64,000 nt of DNA from Cymodocea nodosa (GCA_036874045.1 CM072340.1:4107001-4171000); one strand, 5' to 3'; positions 33,133-45,498 are shown, numbered from the stretch's first letter. Notes: generated by a model from the letters alone, not told the origin. Made by a program: numbers and translations.

Positions 33133-34748
33133 AGTCATTGGTAATATTAATGAGGGAGTTAAAACTAGAGCTTCAGTAAATTTAAATAGTATGTGTATGT
33201 TTGTTTCTATGGTGGAACCAAGGAATATACAAGAAGCATTATTTGATGAAAATTGGATAGTGGCAATGCAAGAAGAACTAAATCAATTCATCAGAAATGA
33301 TGTATGGGAATTAGTTTCTCCACCAGAAAATCAGTCCATAATAGGTACAAAGTGGATCTTTAGAAACAAAACTAACGAAACTGGTCAAATTATAAGGAAT
33401 AAAGCTAGATTAGTTGCACAAGGGTATACATAGGAAGAAGGATTAGATTATTATGAAACATTTGCTCTTGTGGCTAGGTTAGAAAGTATTAGAATATTAT
33501 TGGCCTATGCTTGTTACATGGATTTTAAATTATATCAAATGGATGTAAAGAGTGCATTTCTAAATGGTTTAATTAATGAAGAAGTCTATGTAAAACAACT
33601 ACCTGGATTTGAAGATATTAATAATCCTGACTTCGTGTATAAATTGAAGAAAGCCTTATATGGTTTGAAGCAAGCACCTAGATCATGGTATGAAAGATTG
33701 TCTACTTTTTTAATAGAAAAAAGGCTATATCATGGGAAAAGTAGATCATACTCTATTTATTAAGAGAGATGGTAAAGATCAGATTGTTGTTCAAATATAC
33801 GTGGATGATATAATCTTTGGAGCAACCTTTGATAAGTTGATAGAAATATTCTCTAAAGAGATGACTAATCAGTTTGAAATGAGTATGATAGGAGAACTTT
33901 CATATTTTCTAAGACTTCAAATTAAGCAAATGGATAAAGGTATATTTTTAAATCAAGAAAAATATGCAGATGAAATGCTTAAGAAATTTAATTTTAATGA
34001 CACAAGGATTCGAGGAACTCCTATGAGTACTACTTTAAAGTTAGATATTGATGACATAGGAAAATCTATAGATCAAAGAAAATATAGAAGTATGGTTGGT
34101 TCTTTACTTTATTTGACTACTAGTAGACCTGATATTATGTTTGCTGTGTGTGTTTGTGCTAGATTTCAATCTAATCCTAAGGAATCACACTTAATTGCAA
34201 TTAAAAGAATATTTAGATATATACAAGGAACTAAAAATTTCAGACTGTATTATTCTAAGGATAGTTCAATAGATCTTATAGGATATACTAATGCTGATTA
34301 TGCAGGATCTAAATCTGATAGAAAGAGTACTAGTGGCACATGTCAATTATTGGGAAATAATTTGGTGTCATGGTTTAGTAAAAAGCAAAACTGTATAGCA
34401 CTTTCTACTACAGAAGCTGAATATGTTGCTGCTGCACTGTGTTGCACTCAGATTCTGTGGATAAGGCAAACTTTAGAAGATTTTGGATTATCTTATGATA
34501 CAACTGAGATTTATTGTGATAGTAGTTCTGCAATAAATCTTTCCAAAAATCCTATATTACATTCAAGAGCAAAGCATATAGAGGTTAGACATCATTTTCT
34601 AAGAGATAACGTAATTAAAGGAAAAATTAAATTAGAATTTGTGTCTAGTAAAAATCAATTAGCTGATATATTTACAAAACCTCTAGACGAAAATACATTT
34701 TGCAACATTAGATTAAATTTAGGTATTTGTAGGCTATGTGATGTGTAA
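33133..34748 (+). pseudogene. reverse transcriptase and RNase H of copia element B
   Basis: RT landmarks are GTKWIFRNKTNE, ARLVAQGYT (then TAG for CAG), YQMDVKSAFLNG (catalytic Asp), LKKALYGLKQAPRSWYERL and YVDDIIFGAT at 33798-33830. A 1-bp insertion near 33730 shifts the frame between the two halves. RNase H has ADYAGSKSDRKSTSGTC, SWFSKKQN and STTEAEYVAAA, ending at TAA 34748 after CRLCDV. Sequence type is Ty1/copia, Sirevirus-like. Confidence 0.92.
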
Positions 34749-36327
34749 AATGCTTAAACTCTACATAAAAAGATAAATATTATTGATGATGTTGTTCACC
34801 TCATAGATATTATATACTTAATATAAATATCTAAAGTAATATCTAAACTGTTGCTTAAGATACTATGTATTTATTGTAAAATCATAGTAGTATCTTATTG
34901 ATTTTAAGTAGTTTATCAATTTTAATAGTTTTTACGATTTTAAGTGGAAGTGTAAATGAAAAACATTAAATACTTCTGACATTCTGAAATTTTGATTAAA
35001 TGTTTTCTTTGAATCAAGGAAAATGCATATGATCATGCATAAATTTGACTTAATTGATTAAACTTGTAGAATAAGTTATTTGTAACTCATCTTAAACTGT
35101 TAATCAAAAGTATAAGCTTATTGAAACTGATTCATATTCTCAGTACAATCATAGAAGTAAAAATTGTATGAGATTTGTGTTTTATTGCATCTGTATTAAT
35201 GGAATACATATATACTGTGCTTAAAATGAAAAGTGCTTACAAAGTGAAAATCTTTGAGAGTTTATTTATCAATTTGATCACGAGCCTTTTGTACTTGAGC
35301 AGATAGGTATGTAAGGATTGTTGTCTTGAAAAAGGATTCTTTAAATTTGGCAACCTAAGGTCCTGATCAGATCTGGGATTGTTGACTGAAAGCTCATTAC
35401 ATTGGTACATTAGAAAGCTCTTGTATGATTCAAGCTTTTCAAACTAACTTTTAAAGAAAATTATCAATATTTACTGTTTTGAAAAGAAAAAGTTGTTTCA
35501 TTAATTACAGATATCTTTGAATCGCATATAGTTTATACCAATATGACTATTGATTTATTGAATCAACATTAGTACTTTTGAAAACGTTTATTTGAGATAC
35601 ATTCTTTCATTCTCCTTGAATTAATCGAATTGAGTTCAAAGTTGTGTTTTGATTCATATACAGTAAGAATTGATTCTGGAAATCATTTTTGATGATGTCA
35701 GGATAACAGAAGTCTCTGAAAAGAAAATGTAAAAGTATAGTTATACTTAACATCTATTGTCACTACAAGTATATTTTGTATTTTGATTGACTATATTTGA
35801 AGTATATTTGTAGGGGGAGGATTAACAATGTCGAAAACAGATTAATATAATTTAGAATACAAATCTTAGTTAATCTGAATTAATGTCCTCTTAAAATCTT
35901 GATGAAATAATTTAAAAAGACAAATAAACTATTTTAGATTCAAAGTTCAAATAATTTACAATGTTCTCAAGATAATGTTAAGTTTAGCATGTGTGTTGTT
36001 TACGGAACGTTTCAGTTGGAAGCATCCGAAAATTGTTTTAAGTGTACTAACTAGACGTTATATTAGATAAGGTAACGTGTAAAACTGCCTCTAGATAGTG
36101 TTTTACTCGTTAGGTTAGTTAACTCAACGAGTTATACTTGAATATTTCGGGTACTTTGATTGAATAAGCTTTATTCAATATTTATTTTATTTCTAAACCA
36201 GACTTCTCTTCACGTTGAGTTATATGCCTAAAAACCCTATTTAAACACTTATTACACGGGCACTTAGGTTATTTGTAAACTTTGTCAAGAAAATCTTTCC
36301 CGCTTGTTGTTGTTACAACCTGCGACG
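34749..36327 (+). other. spacer between pol and env-like ORF of B
   Basis: No coding sequence. About 34890-35830 resembles the 3' non-coding region of the gypsy copies (57840-58790 in G2), including CGAGCCTTTTGTACTTGAG, ATTGTTGACTGAAAGCTC and GTATGATTCAAGCTTTTCAA. TAGGGGGAGG at 35811 is polypurine-like. Near the env-like ORF come TTAACTCAACGAGTTATA (36119-36136), CACGTTGAGTTATA (36211) and CTATTTAAACAC (36237-36248), a TATA-like box 90 bp before the ATG. Confidence 0.75.
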
Positions 36328-38594
36328 ATGGTCTCCAAGTTCTACAAAGGTCGTGGCAGAGGAAAAGGCAAAAGCAGAAGAGATGCAAAAGGAAAAGAAA
36401 TAGAGAATGATGAAGTTCCACGTACTTGGTTCAAGAAAATATTTCGAGTGGACAAAAGGTTAGAAGAACTTTATAGAGATTACTTCTTTTCTCAAGATAT
36501 ATTAGATGAAGTTAGACAAGAACTTCAACATACTGATGCAAGTATTACATACATGGGTATTCGAAGCAAATATGATAGAGAATACAGAATGAAATGTGCT
36601 GAGATTGCATTTTTGGAACAGTATGCAAAATATTTGGAAAAAGGTGTAGGTTCATCATATAGAACTCCTCAAACTCCTATAAACAGTACAAGACTACATG
36701 TATTTGAGGAAGAGCATGAATCAGCTATCTCTACTCCTTTATATTCAAAACAAGTAGAATCAGATATTGCTGTAGACAAAACAAAAGTTGACAGTCTTCG
36801 AAAGGCCATTGCAATAGAAAGTGCCTTAGAAGAATTAAAGCAGAAAACTTTTATGGAGCAATTTGAAAACAAAGCAGCAATACTTGAAAAGGAGAAACAG
36901 AAATGTTATAGAAGAAGGAAAGTCAGAAAAATTATGTCTAAGGAAACAAAGTCTTTTGAAAAAGAAAAATCAGATGAAAATTTATTTCCAAAGGACAATG
37001 TATGTCTAGACATTGTACCTTATTGTGCATCTGATAAACTCATCAGTTCCGAACACACTGAAACTGATGAAGATAATGAGACTTTATTTTCCCTTGCTAG
37101 AAAACTTGAGAAGAAATCCAAGTCAAATATGAGCTTAAGTTTTTCTATTAGTACAAGTCCTGATGATGTAGAAATTGACAAATCAGAGTATCAGGCACTT
37201 GACATTGAACAAGTTATTGCAGATATAATTGACAATGTTGAGGCAGTAACTAGTTCAAAGGCTGAATTGTCTAGAGTAGCAGATATTGAAAATGTTAAGA
37301 CTCTAGAAGAGCTAAAAGTTAACCAGCCTTCTACGGAATCTATAGAAGCAGAGTCTGAGAATTCACAGCATGAATCAATGGAAATATCTGTTGAACAAAA
37401 TGAACAATTACAGACAGATACATCGGTTGTAGAATTTGTTGAAAAATTGTACTCTGAACATTCTATAGAGACTGAACAGATGAATGATGAGCATATTGAC
37501 AATGTTCCTAACACTGTTGAAGCTGAAGAATCAAGCTTACCTGAGTAGCTTCAAGATAAATTTTGGAAGAGGAACAACATGACATTCATTTTGAAGAAGA
37601 GGTTCTTGAAGATGAATTAAACTCTGAATCACGACTTCAGATATCACCTTCTTTGTGTACAATATTAAAAATTCAAGGTAATGCAATTCATTTTAGATCT
37701 CAAGAAGCATTGTAGAAATACAATAATCTGATTACATGTTAGATTCTGCATGCTCGTCCAATAAAATTCAGAAATTTGATGGAAATAAGAGATCTGTTTA
37801 AGTTTCAAGGCCTCATTAAATTCTTACCAGTAGGAACGAAATGGAAGCAATACATAGAGCTTATTACAGCTTTTTATAGCAATCTGGTCAAGAATGGAAA
37901 TTTTCTGAAAACTCAAATAAATGAACAAGAGTTTATATTGTCTCCTGAGTTAATTTTTGAGGTTTTAGGATTAAAGAATGAAGGTGTTGTTGTTACCAAT
38001 AGATTTGACATAATTAGACAACTAGAATGGAACATTCAGTCTTTATCAAAAATTCCAGATGTATATTTTGAAATGAGATTAATGGAAAATCTGAATGTAG
38101 AGGCAAGATTTATTGCAAATATATTGCATGCAAATTTATTTCAGAGAGTTGGACACAATTTGGAAGTCAGTAGAAGCTGTTTATATGCAACTTATGGCCT
38201 ACTGAATAAAATTCAAATAAATTGGTTTGATGTTTTTATGTCTCAACTACATCATATGAGTTCAAAGTTATTTTATGGTGATGCTGTATGTAGAATCCTT
38301 GCAAGCCAATTGACTTTATCTGACTGGCCCTCTGAAACTAAAGGCATGAGAGCATTTAGTGTCAAAGATTTGCAAAAATTCCAGGCCATGAATAAACCTC
38401 AACAACAACAACAACAATAACCTGATACAGACCATTTACAACAACAACAACAAAGTTATTCAGTTCAAGCAGAACAGCAAACCCAGCTACCTCCTGACTT
38501 AGATGTAGTGCTTAACGACATCAGAAATGATATTAGGCATCTAGGAGATAAAATATGTAATTCTATAAGTGATATACTTAGGAGGGGTCGATAA
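36328..38594 (+). pseudogene. env-like ORF of copia element B
   Basis: ATG 36328 begins MVSKFYKG with a basic Arg/Lys/Gly stretch (RGRGKGKSRRDAKGK), then a helical segment (RVDKRLEELYRDYFF) and a long acidic linker. After a TAG at 37546 and a frameshift near 37560 the C-terminal domain reads IHFRSQEAL, KYNNLITC, DLFKFQGLIKFL, LGLKNEGVVV, ARFIANILHANLFQRVGHN and LLNKIQINW, with a polyQ stretch near 38399-38455. The domain aligns with the gypsy env-like region (9497-10311). No membrane segment is obvious, so env function is only by position. The end is RRGR and TAA. Confidence 0.72.
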
Positions 38595-39090
38595 CTGTTT
38601 TTGTTTGTTTCTGAATACAAAATGTAATGTTTGTATTACTTGTTTGATTCATTGAACAATACATTTTTCTGTAAATGTGTTCAATTATTATTCTTGTTTA
38701 CAGAAATCATTGTTGTAATTCTCTTATATACATATATATATTCTCTGTAATTATCTTTTTGATTAATGACAAAAAGGGGGAGAAATATTATAAAAAGATG
38801 ATTATGATCTTAATTGCATATATATATTATAAAAGGAGATGCTATTTAAATGGTTATTGTAATCTAATAGATGATAATTAGAAAACTGATACTTATATAA
38901 TTATTGACATCTGAGAGTTTTAGTTATGAGAGGTAAAATTTACACAAACAATAGAAATATGCTTAAATGAACTTAAGTTAACAAACAAGTTTGTTGAATT
39001 AAAAGTTAACCCAACGAAGGTGCTTTGTTGAGTTAAACATATTTCATAATTGATTTAATATGGTTTTGTCATCATCAAAAAGGGGGAGAT
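38595..39090 (+). other. 3' non-coding region and polypurine tracts of B
   Basis: No coding. CAAAAAGGGGGAGA occurs at 38770-38783 and again at 39076-39089 directly before the 3' LTR; the second is the working polypurine tract by position. A TTGTTGAGTTAAAC / GTTAACCCAACGAAGG pair lies at 39005-39040. Duplicated polypurine tracts have been described for Sireviruses. Confidence 0.8.
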
Positions 39091-40700
39091 TGTTGAGTAT
39101 TTTTGTTTTGATGATGTGTACTGAATGAAAATAATCATATTTCCTCAATTACTATTGCTTGTGAAAAGAAATTAAAATCATCAATTAATACAGAAAAAGC
39201 TTACTGATATAAATACTTGTCTATATTAGATCTGAAGTTAATAACTAGTCATTTCGTTGCGTTAATTTCTCATTTAGCTAAACGTTAATTTAACGTGTGT
39301 TTTTATTGAAAAGCATGATATGTTTTAATGTTATATCTTTTATATCATGAACAGTGCACGTTTAGACAACTCGTTAAGTTAGAGTTTTGTTTGTATAGAG
39401 GTCACGTGAGAACTTGTTAAGTTAGAGGCTTAAAGGTTAAAATAGGTCACGTGATAACTCGTTAAGTTAGTGAGTAAAAGAAGAGTCGAACTCGTTAAGT
39501 TAGTGTTATACACGTGGTGAAATTTTAAGTTACGAATGTTGTATTGTATCACGTGAGGTGCACATGTTTAACTCGTTAAGTTAATATAACTAAACGTGTT
39601 GAGTTGCTATATTGAACACTAAGGCAACGCGTTAGGTTAGCGTTATAAACTTAAGTTGTTATTTTTGCACGTGGTAAAATTCTTATTATAAAAACATTTG
39701 TTTATTACTGGTTCGTTGAGTTATCATAACACAACGGAAATGGTTCGTTGAGTTATCATAACACAACGGAGATGGTTCGTTGAGATAGCATAACACCACG
39801 GACTTAGCTCGTTGAGTTAGCTACAGTACTTGTCACATGAAATGGCACATGAGGAACTCGTTATGTTAGAAACGTTAAGTTATATATATACTTGTGTTAC
39901 TCGTTTAGTTAACATTAAAGTAACGACTTCTTATTACACTGATGAAAAACTTTTGGACGAGAAAGTTTATTTTGCAGGAAATTTTTCAAAGATCCATGAC
40001 TGATGATTAAAGAAAATTCGAAATATAAACGTGGGTTAGAACGTGTGTGTTTCGATGAAGGAAAAAGGAAAGATGTGGAGAAGTGGAAAACTGGTAGTGG
40101 TTAAACGTGAAGGATATGCATGAAATGAAGATACAATATAAAAGGCATAGAATTCTCGTTGATCAATTTATCCTTGCACACAAAACGAAAAATCTTTTCA
40201 AGGATCAAAACATCCCTGCACACCAAAAGAAAAATCTTTTTCAGGGATCAAAAACACCTTCTCAGGGAAAATCTCTCAAGTGGAAGAAAGTTTAGTGAAG
40301 CATAAAAAGGTAAGATTTTCGTCATTGAAGATTTGAAGTATCAGAAGAAAGCAAATTCGGTGAAGCATGAAAAGACAAGATATTCGTCACTAAAGAATTG
40401 CTAAAGAAGAAAAAGAAGAAGAAGATCTCAAACAGGGAGAAAAGTTTTAAATTCCGCAAATTAGTTTTCTCTATTTGTAGTTATGAAATTGTTTAGATGA
40501 TACATGGTATCGACATATAATTGCATCTACAATTTCTGAGGAGAATTGAATTGTATATTGTAATTCAAACCTTGAATAAAAATGATTTTATGAAAACAAT
40601 GTCTCGACTTGTTTTTGAGTTTTAAAGTTTCAATTATATTTTAGAAAATATTAAAGATACACAATTCACCCCCCCTCTTGTGTAGCCATACGATCCTACA
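39091..40700 (+). repeat. 3' LTR of B
   Basis: TGTTGAG to CGATCCTACA, 1610 bp, same content as the 5' LTR, including G-boxes, TTCGTTGAGTTATCATAACA repeats (39711-39790), TATAAAAG (40137) and the hairpin pair. The ORF at 40107-40295 is stopped early in the 5' LTR and is not treated as a gene. Confidence 0.93.
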
Positions 40701-40705
40701 ATTGC

Positions 40706-41270
40706 AAAGAATCATTTTTCAAGCTTAAAACTAGCTTAATTTCAACTCCTATAATACAAGCACGTGATTGGAGCCATCGATTTGAATTAATGTGCGATGC
40801 ATCTAATTTTGCTGTAGGAGCAGTGTTGGGACAAAAGATAGAAAAATCTCCTAGAGTAATTCATTATGCATGCAAAACCTTAAATGATGCTCAAGTTAAT
40901 TATACAACTACTGAAAAAGAGCTGTTAGCTGTTCTGTTTGCCTTAGAAAAGTTTAGATCATATCTGATTGGAGCTAAAGTGATAGTATATACAGATCATT
41001 TAGCTTTAAAACACCTAATAGCAAAGAAAGAGACTAAACCTAGATTGATCTGGTGGATATTATTATTGCAAGAATTTGACCTAGAAATTGGAGATAAAAA
41101 AGTTTGTGAGAATGTAGTAGTAGATCATTTATCAAGATTACAAATAGAAAAATCAAATATTGAAATTAAGGATAATTTTCCTAATGAACAATTAATGACC
41201 ATCAACATAATGCCTTTGTATGTAGACATAGTTAATTACTTAGTTACTAGTTTAGCACCTAAGGATTAGA
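40706..41270 (+). pseudogene. G2 RNase H, right of insertion B
   Basis: Continues the G2 pol text from 27546: [14 protein letters not shown] words, then [37 protein letters not shown] and [10 protein letters not shown], with Leu for the usual Ser after [13 protein letters not shown] follows. Open for most of its length. The catalytic Asp, Glu and Asp positions are kept. Confidence 0.87.
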
Positions 41271-42522
41271 ATAGATAGGATAAGAAATTGTTCTTTTCAA
41301 GAGTAAATTATTACTATTGGGAAGACCTATACTTATTTAAGAAATGTCTTGATTTGGTTTTAAGGAGGTGTGTTCCAAAAACTGAAGAAATATGGAGGGC
41401 ATATTGTTGTTCTACCATGACCAAGCATGTGGAGGGCATTTTGGTTTAGGGAAAACTGCAACCAAAATTCTGCAATGTGGTTTTTATTGGCCAACACTAT
41501 TCAAAGATGTTCATAAATATTGCTAAAGTTGTTTAAGATGTCAACAAATAGGAAGAATATCAAAGAGGAATATGATGCCTCTTAATCCTATTGTTAAGGT
41601 TGAAATCTTTGATGTGTAGGGAATAGGTTTTATGGGTCCATTTCCTATGTCTAATCAATTTAATTATATATTGTTGGGGGTGGATTATGTATCTAAATAG
41701 ATAGAAGCTATTCCTACAAAAACTAATGTCAACAAAGTGGTAATACATTTTATAAGAACTAATATAATTGCTAGATTTGGAATACCAAAAGCTATTATCA
41801 GTGATAGAGGAACTCATTTCTGTAATAGAAGTTTTGATGCCTTAATGAAGAAATATGGAGTAAACCACAAAATTACAACATCATACCATTCGCAAACAAG
41901 TGGACAAGTAGAAAGTGCAAACAAACAAATTAAGATAATCTTAGAAAAAGTAGTAAATCCTACTAGGAAAGATTGGGCTAATAAATTAATAGATGCACTT
42001 TGGGCTTATAGAACTACTTATAAGATAAGCTTAGGTATGTCACCTTTTAGGTTAGTATATGGAAAAAGTTGGCATTTACTAATTGAAATTGAACATAAAG
42101 CTTATTGGGCATTAAAAACTCTAAACACTAATTTAAATCAAGCTGCTGAAAACAGGAAAATGTAATTGATTAAACTAGAAGAATTTAGGAATGAAGCTTA
42201 TTCAAAAACTGTAAGAGAAAAAGAGAAAATGAAGTTTTGGCATGACAAGAAAATTATTCCAAAAGCCTTTGAAATAGGACAAGAAGTATATCTTTACTTG
42301 ACTAGACTCCATAACCATCCAGGAAAATTAAGTTCTAGGTGGGCAGGACCTTATATAATTCGAAATATTTATTCCTATGGAGTCATTCAAATTGAAAATC
42401 CTAAAAATCAAAATATATTTAAAGTAAATGGACAAAGACTTAGACCTATTTTAAGAATGCCAAAAAGTTCCTATGGAATTATAGAAGAAGTAAGAGTAAA
42501 GGACTACTCGAGCTTTACTTAG
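41271..42522 (+). pseudogene. G2 integrase
   Basis: HHCC part around 41415-41545 with DQACGGHFG and CLRCQQIG, disturbed by stops and a small insertion near 41390. The core keeps ISDRGTHFCN and GQVESANKQIK; the first Asp region reads GIGFMGPFP, with Asp replaced by Gly. LGMSPFRLVYGKSWH shows the undamaged reading where G1 has a 1-bp deletion. C-terminal RWAGPYIIRNIYSYGVIQIE and the end DYSSFT as in G1. Confidence 0.87.
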
Positions 42523-43258
42523 TAAGAAATTATCTAAGTATTGTTTGTTTTTAAAAAAAAAAGAAAAAAAAAGAAACCTTATTTAAACATAGTCATAGAT
42601 CGATTGAAAGAAATTATCAATTTTATCGAAACATTTATTAAAAGAAAAAATCGTTGCAGTTCAACCAACAAGATCCATCGGTCTGACCGAAACATAAAAA
42701 CATAAAAAATCTATATATTATATTAAGTAAAAATGTTGGTTTTGCTGAAGCATAGTATTGGTTCAATTGGTAAGAAAAAAAGAGAGTAATTAATTTCGGT
42801 TCAACCGAGGAATAAAATGGTTTGACCGAAAATTCTATAATGTTGAAAAATTAAGAGTCGGTTAGACCCAAAATTCTTCGATCTTGATCGAAGTAAATAT
42901 TATTAATATAAGTATTTTTATTAGATATAACTTTACGGGAAGTCCGTTGAGTTACGCTTAACTCAATGAACTTACTCCATTGAGTCTAGAATTAAGTTAA
43001 CGAGCTTATCCCGTTGAGTAAACTATAACTCAACGGAGTACTGTAGTTAAGTCTACAGACTTAGTCTATGTAGTTAACCGTAACTCCGTGAAGAGGTAAG
43101 TGAGAGAGCGAGAGTTTGCGCGGTAAAATGACCTGATTACCTGCCTAAATTTAGGGCTTATTTATACTAAAACTTAGGATTTGGGGGCATTATTCGTAGA
43201 ATCATTTAGAACTTAGAACAGTAGAGATCAGAGTGATTTCGTTCCGTTTCGTTACTCC
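42523..43258 (+). promoter_or_regulatory. spacer between pol and env-like region of G2
   Basis: Counterpart of 7498-8115. Units such as TTCGGTTCAACCGAGG (42796) and TCTGACCGAAAC (42681), a CCGTTGAGTTA / TAACTCAACGG cluster at 42950-43090, GGGCTTATTTATACTAAAAC (43156) as TATA-like box, then ATG 43259. No coding sequence. Confidence 0.45.
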
Positions 43259-45498
43259 ATGATGACAAAGATGACACCAGAATTCTGGGAGGGCATAGTT
43301 GACACGTTAGAATTTCTTAAAGAGTCGGAAGAATGGCACACAAGGCAAAAGATCAAAAATATGATGAGGGAAAAAGAGCTACAAAAGGTAGAATCTGACC
43401 TTTTCTATTGGAGGAAAGTGTTAGTGGATTTAGGCATAAAAATACCTCAGATTATGGAAACAAGAATCAGAGTAGCTATAGAAGTTGTTGTAAATAGAGA
43501 AAGACGAATCAGGCCAAATAATGAAGTTGCCCTAGAATTGATCCAACGTAAGTCCCGACTTTGGTTCAAAAGACGCATAGGTAGACAGGCTCAGTGGGCA
43601 ATTTGGGAGCTATAGAGGAAAGGAAATGAAGAATAGGCCATTGAAGAACAACAAGAAGAATCGACTACTGAAAGACCTGTTTCTGAGGAACAGCAGTCAG
43701 GACCTTTAGTTCCACCAACAGAGCCATTACCACGAGTAGCATTTGCTTGGCCGAGAATTGAAGAAGAAAATAAAGAGTTTGCTAGCTTGGTCAAAACAGC
43801 AAAAGACCAAGGAGATGATGAAGAAATGGCTATAGCCAAGGCACATATTTTGTATGATGCTATAAAGAAAAGAAGGGCCGAAGAAAAGTTGAGGGCCCAA
43901 TACAAAATTAAAGTTGAACGGCATTAGGAAGCAGCTAGATCAAGTGCTGCAAAAAAAATTGAAGCTTGTATGTCGAGACCAGTTATTAAAGAAAAAATTA
44001 AATAGGAAGAGCTAGTACCTATGGCTTGAAGGCCTACAAAGCCTATTTTAGTAGATTTAATCTCAAAAGAAGAAGAGGAAGACTAGACACAATTAATTAG
44101 AAGAAGGAAAGGAAAAGAGATAGTGCATAAACATCAAGATGAGATTAAATCTGAAATGCAAATATCAGTAGGGCCTGTAGAGAGAATTTTTGTAAACCTG
44201 CTATCCGATTCTGAGGAGGAGTAGGAGCAGTAGTAGCAAGAGCAAAGAAGAGAAGGAAAACAGGCTAAAACTAATCTACAATCTGTACAAACAGAAGAAA
44301 TAGAAATTAGGGCAGAAGCTGATTTGTCTGTGACTCCATCCCAATTTGCCACAGGATCAGAAAGAACAGTGACAATGCAGATTGGTAGTTAGGAGGAAGA
44401 AGAAAGAGAAGAAGCTGAACAAGTACTCATTGAACAAGAAAGGAATGACTCGATAGATTCCACTAAAGAGGGAGAAACTCTTTAGTAATTAATTGAAAGA
44501 ATTCAAGATAGAGTAGAGAGTTCTGTTGGCTCTCAACCACAGATAGAAGCAGAAGCAAAAATGTAGGAATCTCTAGAGCATTCCCAGCCAATTCAAGTTC
44601 AGCACATGGAAGATGAAATTCAAGAACAAACCCCTTTGGAGCAACAAATTCAAATTCCTAACCCAACAAAAGCTACCATTTTAAATGAAGTACACTTTTG
44701 GAGTCAGGAAGCTTATAATAAATATCAAGAGATTAGGGGATATGATATTATTTATAGTAGACCAGTAAACTGGGACGGTATGTAGGAAATTAAGGATTTA
44801 TTTGAGTTCCAAGGTCTATTGCAATTTATTTCTCAGTAGAGAGGGCATGTAGTGTATGAGAATTTAGTGCCTTGCTTCTATGCCAATTTGAGAGAAGAAG
44901 AAAGTGGATTAATTTCCAACATGGAGCAAGCTGATGTACAGATAACACCAGAGCTTCTCCACAACATTTTAGGACTGAAGAATGAAGGAATAGAAATTCT
45001 GGAAAGCACAACTAGAGTCGAGTGGACAGAACAAATGATAAAAGATCAATCCTAGTGTGCCATTATTAAATAGACTAAAGCACTTAAATGGTAAAGCACA
45101 CATGATAGCTAACATTTTGATTAAAAATGTCTACCAACGACAAGGCCATGATATAGAACTAAGTCAATTTGTCAAGTGGGCCACAAATGTAGTTGTGAAT
45201 AAGATTCAAGTTAATTAGTTTGTAGTCTTTATCTCCAAATTGAGAGTAGTAAAGAATGAAACTATTTTATGGAGATCTGATTCCACTGTTGATGGTGGAC
45301 AATATTGATTTCACGAAATGGGCGTCCAAAAGGATAAGATCAAGAACCATTTTAGTGAAAGAATACAAAAATTATACTACTGCTGAGATTACTGAAGCTT
45401 CTGGAAACATTATTGGAGCTATAGAGAGGATAAACCAATTAGAGCAATAACTAGAGAAACTCCAAAAGGAAGTAGATGAACTTAGGAAGAAAGATTAA
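43259..45498 (+). pseudogene. G2 env-like ORF
   Basis: Starts MMTKMTPEFWEG and is open to 43615 (REKELQKVESDL, PQIMETRIRVAIEV). The acidic linker has many stops. The C-terminal domain begins VHFWSQEAYNKYQEIRGYD near 44692, then DLFEFQGLLQFIS, LLHNILGLKNEGIEIL and, after a frameshift near 45050, AHMIANILIKNVYQRQGHD, with the terminal heptads INQLEQ..LEKLQKEVDELRKKD. Closely similar to 8116-10311. Confidence 0.7.

Larger units (their letters stand above)
27547..40700 (+). mobile_element. Ty1/copia (Sirevirus-type) element B with env-like ORF
   Basis: About 13.15 kb, with LTRs 27547-29168 and 39091-40700, initiator-Met primer site, gag, pol in copia order (protease, integrase, RT, RNase H), an env-like ORF and a polypurine tract. 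Flanks are ATTAT (27542-27546) and ATTGC (40701-40705); they differ at two bases that could both be C-to-T type changes of one 5-bp duplication. Removing B rejoins the G2 RNase H text. All main frames contain stops, so the copy is inactive, though every domain is still present. Confidence 0.93.

Noticed and set aside
36304..36327. Upstream non-ATG start of the copia env-like ORF, and similar ones at 2835, 8095, 11319 and 46577
   Set aside because: These use GTG or TTG codons; the conserved ATGs downstream (36328, 2859, 8116) are the better starts for a plant element, and gag has no clear ATG at its conserved beginning.
38675..38881. 68-residue ORF between the copia env-like ORF and the 3' LTR, also in C
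   Set aside because: It spans the polypurine tract and lies in AT-rich non-coding DNA; likeness between B and C reflects recent common origin, not selection for protein.
40107..40295. 62-residue ORF in the copia LTR
   Set aside because: Also open in the C 3' LTR, but the B 5' LTR has TAG after six codons; the similarity comes from the conserved hairpin region.
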